This document shows, piece by piece, positions 39,904 to 48,188 of a DNA stretch of 64,000 nucleotides; the stretch's first letter is position 1, and every line of letters begins with the position of its first letter. The DNA lies in the NCBI GenBank assembly GCA_965146665.1, contig CBCTHE010000019.1, positions 1-64,000 of the forward strand, given 5' to 3'. The notes beneath the pieces were generated by a model. It made no database searches. It saw only the letters and a list, made by a program, of their open reading frames with translations, and was not told the origin of the DNA. The position numbers and the translations under genes are program-made. This DNA comes from Ructibacterium sp965146665 (lineage in GTDB: Bacteria > Bacillota > Clostridia > Monoglobales > Monoglobaceae).

Positions 39904-42036
39904 TTATTTTGCCATATAGTTGTAGATCATAATTGCCGCGTCGCCGCGGGTGAGGTTATCCTGGGGCTGGAAACAGTTGTTCTCATCGCCGCCGATGATG
40001 CCAAAGCCGCGGGCAAGGGCGACATAGCCGTTTCTGCCCTCGGTGATCTGGTCCTCATCTTCAAAATTGGTCTGAAAGATACCGGTAAGTGAGGCGACTT
40101 TATCATAGCCAAGGGCGCGGATGATGAATACAACGCCGTCTTCACGGGATGCAATGGCATCCGGGTCAATGGACTCGGTGATGATGCCATAGCGCCGCGC
40201 GGTGGAGAGAAGGGAATCGGTTTCCGCACGGTAGGGGATATGGCCCATTTTCAGGCCGGAGACAAATGCCAGCAGATCCTTCTGGTTAATTGCCTCATCC
40301 GGGCGGAAAGCGGTCTCATTCTCATCCAGTGTCAGAACGCCGGATTCGATCAGGGCATAGACCTGAGTCTGTGCATAGTGGCCGTCCAAATCTTCGGGGA
40401 ATACGGTCTTGCTCTCCGCAGGATCATAGGCTCCGCCGTCATAGTTCAGCAAATCACCGGTCTTGGCGCCAATATAATATGGCGTTTCTGGGTTGAGCTG
40501 GTACATGAGCTCAACAGCTGCGTTTTCGCCGTTTTGCGCCAGGGCATAGGAAAGGGACATCCCTGCTTTTTCCATGAGAAGTTCGCCCGCCCGTTCGGCG
40601 GATAGAATACCATCTGGAGATTCAAAGGTCATATCCTTGCTCCAGCTTTTGTGAAAACTGCAAATACGGCCTGTGTTCTTATCCACAGATACGGAGATAA
40701 AGTTTCTGTCAAAGGGAACGTCGTTCTCATGGCGTACAAAGGTGAAGTAATAGTCGGATTTCTGAGGAGTCTCTTCCTCCTGTTCCTCCGCCTTTGTCTT
40801 TGCAAATTGTTCCGCGGCATTGCCGGAAGCAAAGGACTCAGCCTTGGAAAGGGCATCCTTTGCGCTGAGCTCCGCCTCCTTCTGATCATAATTGGAAGGA
40901 TAACTGCTGTAGCTCAGAAGTTCGCCGGTCACTGCGTCCATGGTAACGCTGAAATGCATCTCCTCTTTTTCTGTTGACTCGTCAAAGGTCATATAAGAGA
41001 GATTGGCACGGTATTCGGAGGTCTTTGCATCGTCCTTCCAGTCCACAAGGTTCTGATAGGTGCAGGACATAAAACGGGCATCTTCGATCCCGGTGCCCTT
41101 GAGACCCTCGGCTCTGGCCCGGAGCTCGGCTTCGCTGAGCAGGCCGGCCACCTCCTGAATATTGGCAATCTCGCTCTCGGAGAGGGCGGCGTTTTTGCCT
41201 GCTTCCATATCCGCGCTTTCGTTTGCCATAGGCGCTGCGCTTCCGCCGCCTCCGCTCACGCCCCGGTAGACATAGGGAACAAATTCTTCACCGGTGCGGC
41301 CGTTGAGCTTGAGTCCGGTATTTTTTGGTGTATAGACCAGAACAGCATTGTCAGAATCACCTGCTTGCTGATAGGTGAGCGTCATGGGGCTTTTCTGCAG
41401 GAACTGCGCGCCTGCGTCCTTGGGGGAAACCGCGCTGTCAGCCGCGGGAATGGCCTCCTGATAGGTCCAGTCAGCATACATGCTGACGATCTCGCCTGTG
41501 CGGTTGTTTACGGTAATACGTACAGAGTCGCCGCAGAAGGGCAATCCGTTCACCATTCTCCGGAAGGAAACGGAGTCCATCTGGCTGTAAACGCTTCCGG
41601 TTTCCGGATATTGGGAGGCATCGTCCGGCAGCTGAGACATCCAGCCTGGGTTTACGCTGGAAAGCCAGGCGGCGGCCATGTCCTTCATTTCCGCGCCGGT
41701 GTACTTTGCAAACTGAATTTCATCGCTGTTGGCCCGGTTGTTGGTATAATAGGAAATCACATCGCCGTGTGCATTTGCGGTAATGCTGATCCGCTTCATG
41801 TCCTCATAGTCGCTGGGCTTGGTGGTCCAGGTCAGCTCATAGCGGCTTTCGCTGTTTTCGGAGTAGATACTGCTTTCAAATTCTGTATATTCATCTGGAA
41901 TTTGAATTTTATTTTTTACTGATACAATCGCCTGTTCAAGGGCGGCGTTATCCGCGGCAAAGGCAACAGCGGGAACTGCGGCCGCCAGCATGGCGGCGGC
42001 CACAAAACAGGATAATAAATTTTTCATCATTTTCAT
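39904..42036 (-). CDS. S-layer-homology protein with YcdB/YcdC domains, 710 aa
   Basis: ATG 42036 follows AGGAGGAATCTACT. A signal peptide (1-28) precedes two YcdB/YcdC-type (PepSY-like) regions, about 60-240 and 340-530, seen as repeats of turns such as NRTGEIVSMYADW, DAVTGELLSYSSYPS and DKNTGRICSFHKSW. The C-terminus holds SLH repeats (FPEDLDGHYAQTQVYALIES, FRPDEAINQKDLLAFVSGL, YVALARGFGIIGGDENNCFQPQDNLTR as consecutive parts), which bind secondary wall polymer. It is surface-attached. YcdB proteins have proposed regulation or protease-inhibition roles; the function here is unknown. It is adjacent to another secreted protein and the serpin. Confidence 0.88.
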   Translation of the reverse strand: MKMMKNLLSCFVAAAMLAAAVPAVAFAADNAALEQAIVSVKNKIQIPDEYTEFESSIYSENSESRYELTWTTKPSDYEDMKRISITANAHGDVISYYTNNRANSDEIQFAKYTGAEMKDMAAAWLSSVNPGWMSQLPDDASQYPETGSVYSQMDSVSFRRMVNGLPFCGDSVRITVNNRTGEIVSMYADWTYQEAIPAADSAVSPKDAGAQFLQKSPMTLTYQQAGDSDNAVLVYTPKNTGLKLNGRTGEEFVPYVYRGVSGGGGSAAPMANESADMEAGKNAALSESEIANIQEVAGLLSEAELRARAEGLKGTGIEDARFMSCTYQNLVDWKDDAKTSEYRANLSYMTFDESTEKEEMHFSVTMDAVTGELLSYSSYPSNYDQKEAELSAKDALSKAESFASGNAAEQFAKTKAEEQEEETPQKSDYYFTFVRHENDVPFDRNFISVSVDKNTGRICSFHKSWSKDMTFESPDGILSAERAGELLMEKAGMSLSYALAQNGENAAVELMYQLNPETPYYIGAKTGDLLNYDGGAYDPAESKTVFPEDLDGHYAQTQVYALIESGVLTLDENETAFRPDEAINQKDLLAFVSGLKMGHIPYRAETDSLLSTARRYGIITESIDPDAIASREDGVVFIIRALGYDKVASLTGIFQTNFEDEDQITEGRNGYVALARGFGIIGGDENNCFQPQDNLTRGDAAIMIYNYMAK

Positions 42037-42178
42037 AGTAGATTCCTCCTGAGATGGTTGACGGGCAATGCCAATGGCCTCTAGAAAACCAAAGGCATTG
42101 CCGTTTCATTTTTTTCAGATTGATAGGGTTTCATTGGATCAGGCGCTTTGCGCCGTGATTCAGCTTGGTGAAAAGGAA

Positions 42179-42889
42179 TCAGCGCCGGGAGACGACCTCA
42201 CCCAGCAGAAAGGCCCTGCGCTCTGTGCCATAGTCATTGACGGTGAGCTCGGTCAGGAGCAGGGTATGGATCATACTGACCAGCTGGCCGAACTGCAGGG
42301 GCTGTTCGGCCATGTCCGCTGTCATCACAGAATAGACGGACTTGTAATAGCTGTCGCCGTTGATGATGCCAAGATGATTGGCCACGGTCCAATGCTGGGG
42401 TGGAAGGCCGGGCCTGTGCAGGCGTGCCAGTTCTCCCGCGCCGCCGGTATACCAGTCCAGAAGCCGTGTCACAAAGATCAGAGCCTCGTCGCAGGTTACG
42501 GTCTGATCCAGATCCGCATACCGGACAGCGGGATCTGAATCATACCTGCCGGCGAGCATATGATAGACCAGCGCGGCATTGACTGCAAGAGAACAGTCCT
42601 CTGTCCCGTCTGCAATGTCCGCAAAGGTAAAACCATGGGAACTGCTGTTCCGCAGAGCCGACTGGTCGGGATACGCTGTCACCCCATAGACACAGCCGCA
42701 CAGTGTTTGAAGCAGAAGCCTGCGCGTTACCGGACCGCTGTAGTCCGGGGCGTCGCCCGCGTCCAGAACCCCCCAGCCCAGCAGCTGTTTATACTGGGTT
42801 TCGGTGCCGCCGCTGTCATTGGCGAACGCCGTGGAAAAGGGAAAAATGGTCATGGAAACGGCCAGTAAAATAAAGAGAAATCGTTTCAT
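42179..42889 (-). CDS. Secreted protein with SLH-like repeats, 236 aa
   Basis: A signal peptide (MKRFLFILLAVSMTIFPFSTAFA) is followed by three short regions resembling degenerate SLH repeats: LLGWGVLDAGDAPDYSGPVT, FADIADGTEDCSLAVNAALV and, later, ANHLGIINGDSYYKS. No other domain is recognised. Start ATG 42889 is used because the upstream codon GTG 42898 lacks a ribosome site. It reads in the same direction as the SLH/YcdB gene, 142 bp upstream, and probably belongs to the same surface layer system. An imperfect hairpin lies between them (42064-42103). Confidence 0.75.
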   Translation of the reverse strand: MKRFLFILLAVSMTIFPFSTAFANDSGGTETQYKQLLGWGVLDAGDAPDYSGPVTRRLLLQTLCGCVYGVTAYPDQSALRNSSSHGFTFADIADGTEDCSLAVNAALVYHMLAGRYDSDPAVRYADLDQTVTCDEALIFVTRLLDWYTGGAGELARLHRPGLPPQHWTVANHLGIINGDSYYKSVYSVMTADMAEQPLQFGQLVSMIHTLLLTELTVNDYGTERRAFLLGEVVSRR

Positions 42890-43067
42890 TGTAATCACCC
42901 ATGCTTTGGCTTATTTTTGCACATTGGATTGGGGTGCACAGAGACGGCACAGCAAGGCACCGCCTCTGGTTGGAACGAACCGGCTGTTCACGGGGAAAAG
43001 GGGACCTCGTATAGGGGAATACAGCCGGGCCGTCCCATCGCCGGCAGATTTACTCTGCCTATATGAT

Positions 43068-44030
43068 TTAGACGGAATCCAACAAGAAAAGTTCCACATT
43101 TTTCACATTATATTCCGGCCCGCTTTCCATTATTTTTGCAAGCAATCCCTCCCGCAGGCCGGCGGACGAAAGAATCAGCCCGGGAGAACAAAGGCGTTCC
43201 ATTAAAACAGCGGTGGGCAGAATACCGTGGCAGACCGTGTCAGCCCGTCCAGGTTCAATGGCGGCGTCAATCCGCTCCGTTGGGGAGAGGGAGGCCAGTC
43301 GCCGGAGCAGCTCTGTGACCCGGCCGCGGGCGAGGCAATAGCCGTTTAGATCGCCTGCCGGATTTGTGCAAAAGAGATTTTGGTCAGCGGGAAAAAGGGA
43401 GCAGACACTCCCCCCAAGCCCTACAATGGGGAGTTTGCCGGCGCCTGCCAAAAACCCGGTTTCCGCAAAGGCCCGGGAAAGGCGGTGTGCCGCCTGCCGG
43501 AGGGCGTTTCCCGGCAGAGCGCGGTCAGGAGGATAAGCCTCAAAGAGGCTGACCGCTCCAAAGGGCAGGCTGGTCTTGGCTGTGATCTGACGGTTTTTCA
43601 CCAGAATCAGTTCGGTGCTCCCGCCGCCCGTATCTGTGATCAGGCAGTCTGCAATCTCCGGCAGGCCGGACATGACCCCCGCAAAGTCCAGAGCCGCTTC
43701 CTGCTTGCCGGTGATCACACGGAGCCGAATTCCAGTCTCGGCTTCCACGGCCGCGCAGAAGGCCGCGCCGTTTTGCGCGGCGCGGACCGCTGCGGTTGCC
43801 ACGGCAAGCACATTGGCGTCCGCCTGCCGGATTTTTTCCGCAAAGCCCCGCAGGACAGCGATGGTACGCCGCATTGGTATTTCCTTGAGCTGTTTTTCGG
43901 GTCCCATTCCCTCGCTGAGACGGGTCATGACCCGATCCTTTGAAAGATAGCGGACCGTGCCGTCCGGTTCGATACAGAGCAGATACATTCTCGCGGAATT
44001 GGAACCCAGATCAATCAGGGCGAGCCGCAT
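43068..44030 (-). CDS. Ppx/GppA-family phosphatase
   Basis: The ASKHA (actin-like) fold is evident: DLGSNSARMYLLCIEPDG at the start, TDTGGGSTELILVKNRQI in the phosphate-2 position and VGLGGSVCSLF. The 320-residue length equals the N-terminal catalytic half of E. coli Ppx. These enzymes hydrolyse polyphosphate from the end or pppGpp to ppGpp; which cannot be decided. It is preceded by a stem-loop that ends guaB, and therefore needs its own promoter upstream, which I did not identify. Confidence 0.93.
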   Translation of the reverse strand: MRLALIDLGSNSARMYLLCIEPDGTVRYLSKDRVMTRLSEGMGPEKQLKEIPMRRTIAVLRGFAEKIRQADANVLAVATAAVRAAQNGAAFCAAVEAETGIRLRVITGKQEAALDFAGVMSGLPEIADCLITDTGGGSTELILVKNRQITAKTSLPFGAVSLFEAYPPDRALPGNALRQAAHRLSRAFAETGFLAGAGKLPIVGLGGSVCSLFPADQNLFCTNPAGDLNGYCLARGRVTELLRRLASLSPTERIDAAIEPGRADTVCHGILPTAVLMERLCSPGLILSSAGLREGLLAKIMESGPEYNVKNVELFLLDSV

Positions 44031-44054
44031 GTTGATTCCTCCTTTGCTTCTATG

Positions 44055-44086
44055 GAAAAACGCGAAAGCAGTCTGCTTTCGCGTTT
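44055..44086 (-). terminator. guaB terminator
   Basis: AAACGCGAAAGCA and TGCTTTCGCGTTT around GTC; five T follow on the minus strand. Confidence 0.85.
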
Positions 44087-44097
44087 GGTATACAGGA

Positions 44098-45570
44098 TTA
44101 GATATTGATGGAATAGTTCGGCGATTCCTTTGTGATATTGACGTCGTGGGGATGGCTTTCCTTCAGGCCCGCACCGGTGATCCGGATGAACTTTCCGTCG
44201 GCCTTCAGAGAGGGGACGGTTTTGGTGCCGCAATAGCCCATACCGGCGCGCAGGCCGCCCAGAAGCTGGTAAATGGTCTCTGAGACGGCGCCCTTGTAGG
44301 GAACGCGGCCCTCTACGCCCTCAGGAACCAGCTTTTTTGTGCCCTCCTGGAAATAGCGGTCCTTGCTGCCGTTGTTCATGGCGCCCAGGGATCCCATCCC
44401 GCGGTAGACCTTGAATTGGCGGCCCTGATAGATCTCGCTGTCGCCGGGGCTCTCTTCACAGCCCGCGAAAATACTGCCCATCATGATGACGTCCGCACCG
44501 GCCGCAATGGCCTTGACCAGATCGCCGGAGTACTTGATTCCGCCGTCCGCGATCACGGGGATGTCATATTTCGCGGCGACCTCCGCGACATCACAGATGG
44601 CCGTGATCTGGGGTACACCGATACCGGCGACCACACGGGTGGTACAGATGGAGCCCGGTCCAATTCCGACCTTGACCGCGTCCGCGCCAGCCTGAATCAG
44701 GAATTCAGCGGCTTCTGCGGTGGCAATGTTTCCGGCCACCACCTGCAGATCCGGGAACGCGTCCTTGATCTTCCGCAGACAGCTGGCAATGTTCTGGGAA
44801 TGGCCGTGCGCGGAATCCAGCACGACCGCGTCAACCTTTGCGTCGATCAGCTTTTCCGCGCGCTCCAGTACGTCATTGGTGACGCCCAGGGCCGCGCCCA
44901 CCAGCAGACGGCCGTTTTCGTCGCGGGCGGAGTTGGGATACTGGATGGCCTTTTCAATATCCTTGATGGTAATCAGCCCTTTCAGGCAGTTGTTCTTGTC
45001 CACAATCGGCAGTTTTTCAATCTTATTCTTCCGAAGGATTTCCTTCGCGTCTTCCAGAGTGGTTCCCACGGGCGCGGTGATCAGATGATCCTTGGTCATG
45101 CAGTCCTTGATCTTCTTTGCGTAGTTGGTCTCAAATTTGAGATCCCGGTTGGTAAGGATCCCGACCAGCCGCTCTCCCTCTGTGATGGGGACGCCGGAGA
45201 TCTTGTATTTGGCCATGAGCTGTTCCGCGTCCGCCAGCGTATGCTCCGGGGACAGGGAGAAGGGATCCACAATGACGCCGTGCTCGCTGCGCTTGACCTT
45301 GTCCACCTCCGCGGCCTGTTCCTCCATGGACATATTTTTGTGGATGATGCCAATGCCGCCCTCTCTGGCCACCGCGATGGCCATATTGGATTCTGTGACC
45401 GTGTCCATGGCCGCGCTCATCATGGGGATGTTGAGCTTGATTTTATTGGTCAGACGGGTAGAGAGGTCAACCTCTCTCGGTAAAAAGTTGGATTCCTGCG
45501 GGACCAGCAGGACGTCGTCAAAAGTAAGGCCTTCCTTCGCAAATTTGTCAGTGAACAATCCAAAACACAT
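44098..45570 (-). CDS. guaB: Inosine-5'-monophosphate dehydrogenase
   Basis: GuaB oxidises IMP to XMP with NAD+, the rate-limiting step of GMP synthesis. The 490 residues contain TFDDVLLVPQESNFLP, MMSAAMDTVTES, two CBS domains (about 95-215), the catalytic loop GPGSICTTRVVAGIGVPQ with the active Cys, DGGIKYSGDLVKA and YRGMGSLGAM. ATG 45570 gives the standard length; the frame extends 62 codons further but with poor composition. A promoter is about 180 bp upstream, so the transcript has a long leader of unknown purpose. A terminator follows. Confidence 0.96.
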   Translation of the reverse strand: MCFGLFTDKFAKEGLTFDDVLLVPQESNFLPREVDLSTRLTNKIKLNIPMMSAAMDTVTESNMAIAVAREGGIGIIHKNMSMEEQAAEVDKVKRSEHGVIVDPFSLSPEHTLADAEQLMAKYKISGVPITEGERLVGILTNRDLKFETNYAKKIKDCMTKDHLITAPVGTTLEDAKEILRKNKIEKLPIVDKNNCLKGLITIKDIEKAIQYPNSARDENGRLLVGAALGVTNDVLERAEKLIDAKVDAVVLDSAHGHSQNIASCLRKIKDAFPDLQVVAGNIATAEAAEFLIQAGADAVKVGIGPGSICTTRVVAGIGVPQITAICDVAEVAAKYDIPVIADGGIKYSGDLVKAIAAGADVIMMGSIFAGCEESPGDSEIYQGRQFKVYRGMGSLGAMNNGSKDRYFQEGTKKLVPEGVEGRVPYKGAVSETIYQLLGGLRAGMGYCGTKTVPSLKADGKFIRITGAGLKESHPHDVNITKESPNYSINI

Positions 45571-45754
45571 CCTTTCTTTTGTTTTAAAATGATATACTGT
45601 GGTGCGAACCGCACTCTTTTTTACTGTGTAAAAACAGGACAAAACGGCGTGCGCCGCCGGTGGAAACCGATTCCGATTTTTTATCAAAAACCGCTGTCCA
45701 GAGTTACAGAAGCGGACAGCGTGATCGGCAAAATCATATTTGTTTGTAACTATC

Positions 45755-45784
45755 ATTCTAACACAGAACAGGAAGATTCGTCAA
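45755..45784 (-). promoter_or_regulatory. guaB promoter
   Basis: TTGACG (45784-45779), 18 bp, TAGAAT (45760-45755) on the minus strand. The leader of about 180 nt before guaB contains no recognised riboswitch. Confidence 0.65.
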
Positions 45785-45906
45785 CCATAAATTTTCACGA
45801 AAATCAAGGGCCGCGGCCGGTTTTCCCTGTTGTCAAGGGGAAAAAGCAGGGGCGTTTTCTGCGGCAGACAAAAACGGGAGAGAAATAACGGATTTTCATA
45901 GGCTGT

Positions 45907-45934
45907 GAAAAAAAAGAACGCCGAAAGGCGTTCT
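45907..45934 (-). terminator. Hairpin with T-tail, repeated unit boundary (copy 1)
   Basis: AGAACGCC, GAAA, GGCGTTCT (45915-45934), then eight T on the minus strand. The same hairpin recurs at 46075-46094 without the T-run. It can end transcription coming from serS. Confidence 0.7.
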
Positions 45935-46074
45935 GAGCGTGTCGTTAAACCCAATTTGGAATGATTTTGGGCTACGCCGTACGGGCCTGGCGACGGATTT
46001 ATGGGCTTTGGGCAATCAATTCAAGGCAAAATCATTCCAAATTTTATGGAGAAGTTTACTTTTTCGACAGCCTG
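45935..46074. repeat. Dispersed intergenic repeat, copy 2
   Basis: About 140 bp between two copies of the AGAACGCC/GGCGTTCT hairpin. The part 45963-46072 aligns with 13495-13606 and ends in ACTTTTTCGACAGCC. It carries no open frame. Confidence 0.65.
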
Positions 46075-46168
46075 AGAACGCCGAAAGGCGTTCTGAGGTT
46101 GTTACAAAATCTTGGTCAACCAGATGGGAAAAATATACTTTTTGACAGTCTGAGAGCGCCGTATTTTT
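46075..46168. repeat. Truncated dispersed repeat unit, copy 3
   Basis: The second hairpin (46075-46094) is followed by a shorter unit, TTGTTACAAAATCTTGG...AATATACTTTTTGACAG (to 46148), then CTGAGAGCGCC. This resembles the end of the neighbouring unit, suggesting a tandem or nested insertion. Confidence 0.55.
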
Positions 46169-47446
46169 CTATTCACCCTGAATGACCGTAAGGCCGCCCA
46201 TATACGGGCGCAGAATCTCCGGTACGGTAACGGTGCCGTCCGCGTTCTGGTAGTTTTCCAAAATTGCGGCGGTGGTGCGGCCAATGGCCACGCCGGAGCC
46301 GTTTAATGTGTGTACCAGCTGTGCCTTGTCCTTGGGGGTGTTTTTATAACGGATGTTTGCCCTGCGCGCCTGGAAATCCTCAAAATTACTGCAGGAGGAG
46401 ATCTCCACAAAGCGGTTATAACTGGGCATCCAGACTTCAATGTCATACTTCATGGCGGCGGTAAAGCCCAGGTCGCCAATACAGATTTTGACCACCCGGT
46501 AGGGGATTTTCAGCAGCTGGAGTACATCCTCCGCGTCCGCCACCAGCTTTTCCAGCTCCGCATAGGAATCCTCAGGCCGGGTGAACTTCACCAGCTCAAC
46601 CTTATTGAACTGATGCTGACGGATCAGGCCGCGGGTATCCCGGCCCGCGCTTCCTGCCTCCGCGCGGAAACAGGCCGTATAGGCGCAGTATTTGAGGGGC
46701 AGGGTGGCGCCGTCCAGAATTTCATCCCGGTGCATATTGGTAACAGGCACCTCAGCGGTGGGCACCAGAAAATAATCTGTTCCCGCAACCTTAAAGGCGT
46801 CCTCCTCAAACTTGGGAAGCTGTCCGGTGCCGACCATGCTGCTGCGGTGGACCATAAAGGGCGGGAAGATCTCCTTATACCCGTGTTTGCGGGTGTGGGT
46901 GTCCAGATAGAAGTTCATAATGGCCCGTTCAAGCTGGGCGCCGGCCCCGCTGTATACGGTAAAGCGCGCGCCGGTGATTTTGGCGGCGGTCTCCGGATCA
47001 AGGATTCCCAGATCCCGGCCCAGATCCCAATGGGCTTTGGGCTCAAAATCAAAGGCTGTGGGCTCCATAAAACGGCGGATCTCCACATTGTCCTCGTCCG
47101 TGTCGCCGTCTGGGACTGTGGGGTTTGGCAGATTCGGAATGGTATAGGAAATGGCGGTGATTTTTTCATCCAGTTCCCGGATTTTCTCGTCACAGGCCTT
47201 GATGTCGTCGGAAAGCTGTTTCATCTCCGCAAAAATGGCGGCAGTATCCTCTCCCGCCTTTTTCATGGCCGGAATTTTTTTCGAAACCGCGTTCTGCTCC
47301 GCTTTTTTCTGCTCCGCCTCATACAGGACCTCACGCTTTTCACGGTCCAGAGCCAGAAGCTCATCAATGTCAATGTTTTCCTTTCTTCTGGCCAGGGCGG
47401 CAATGACCTTTTCCGGCTCCGTCCGCAATAATTTCATGTCGATCAT
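46169..47446 (-). CDS. serS: Seryl-tRNA synthetase
   Basis: SerS charges tRNA-Ser with serine. An N-terminal coiled-coil arm (about 1-110, with LLRTEPEKVIAALARRKENI) is followed by the class II catalytic domain: motif 2 CFRAEAGSAGRDTRGLIRQH and motif 3 GSGVAIGRTTAAILEN. The 425-residue length is typical. ATG 47446 with AAAGG about nine bases upstream is a suitable start. The gene is 62 bp from the coiled-coil protein gene upstream; no T-box leader is visible in that short gap. Confidence 0.97.
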   Translation of the reverse strand: MIDMKLLRTEPEKVIAALARRKENIDIDELLALDREKREVLYEAEQKKAEQNAVSKKIPAMKKAGEDTAAIFAEMKQLSDDIKACDEKIRELDEKITAISYTIPNLPNPTVPDGDTDEDNVEIRRFMEPTAFDFEPKAHWDLGRDLGILDPETAAKITGARFTVYSGAGAQLERAIMNFYLDTHTRKHGYKEIFPPFMVHRSSMVGTGQLPKFEEDAFKVAGTDYFLVPTAEVPVTNMHRDEILDGATLPLKYCAYTACFRAEAGSAGRDTRGLIRQHQFNKVELVKFTRPEDSYAELEKLVADAEDVLQLLKIPYRVVKICIGDLGFTAAMKYDIEVWMPSYNRFVEISSCSNFEDFQARRANIRYKNTPKDKAQLVHTLNGSGVAIGRTTAAILENYQNADGTVTVPEILRPYMGGLTVIQGE

Positions 47447-47508
47447 ACTATCTATCCTTTCTCTTGGGTTTTCTTTGTTTGTGTTGGACGAAATCGTCCG
47501 CAGGTTTC

Positions 47509-47955
47509 TTATTCCGCTGCGGGCGCCTCCGTGTTCTGGGGAGGCGTCTCCGCGGCCGCAAGACCGCTGAGCAGGTCATAGTGCGCCTTCTCTGTCTCGT
47601 CCATGCGCTCGGGATTGAGCTCGCTGAGCTTGGCGGCGGCCTCCTCCTTTTTGCCCTGTGTATAGAGGGACCAGGCCTCGGTCATGACCGTATAGAAGGT
47701 GAGCTTTTTCTCATTTTCCTCCATCAGGGCGCCAAGCTGGTCGTTTTCCTTTTTCAGCATGTAGTTTTCGTCCTTCAGACTGACGATCTCATTTTGGATG
47801 CTCATATTGGTCTGCTCTTTTTCATTGATCTGATTTTCAAACTGTTCCTCCCGGTCATCTGCCATAGCGGCAATGATAATCAGGATAATAACCGCCAAAA
47901 TCATAATCACCGCATAAGTGCTCAGATTTTTAAACTTCTTTTTTTCGTCTGGCAA
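47509..47955 (-). CDS. Single-pass membrane protein with coiled coil and helical-repeat tail, 148 aa
   Basis: TTG 47955 follows AAGGAGTGGACTC. Residues 1-12 are basic or polar, 13-32 form one membrane helix (STYAVIMILAVIILIIIAAM), 33-85 a coiled coil (FENQINEKEQTNMSIQNEIV), and about 90-130 looks like a TPR-type helical pair (AWSLYTQGKKEEAAAKLSEL). An Ala/Pro/Glu-rich end follows. The fold suggests a membrane-anchored adaptor; no family is named. It lies between ParB and SerS in the same direction. Confidence 0.7.
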   Translation of the reverse strand: MPDEKKKFKNLSTYAVIMILAVIILIIIAAMADDREEQFENQINEKEQTNMSIQNEIVSLKDENYMLKKENDQLGALMEENEKKLTFYTVMTEAWSLYTQGKKEEAAAKLSELNPERMDETEKAHYDLLSGLAAAETPPQNTEAPAAE

Positions 47956-48188
47956 AAGAGTCCACTCCTTTTTGCTGTATCAACCGGCCCACCGTACACG
48001 CATAAACCGTGCGGCAGGACTTTTTTATATCATGTATTTATCATTAAATTAACTATATTTTGTTATATGGCCGTAAAAACTAAAAAATGGCGTTTTACAA
48101 GGCGAAAATGCGTTTATTAGGAAAGTACATTGTGCGCCTTTAAAATGTGCGTTTTAGGGTATAAAAATCGCTGTCAAAATTTGTAAAA

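Noticed and set aside
44416..45483. 355-codon plus-strand frame
   Set aside because: Antisense to guaB, which has all catalytic motifs on the other strand.
46310..47431. 373-codon plus-strand frame
   Set aside because: Antisense to serS; composition is that of a mirror frame.
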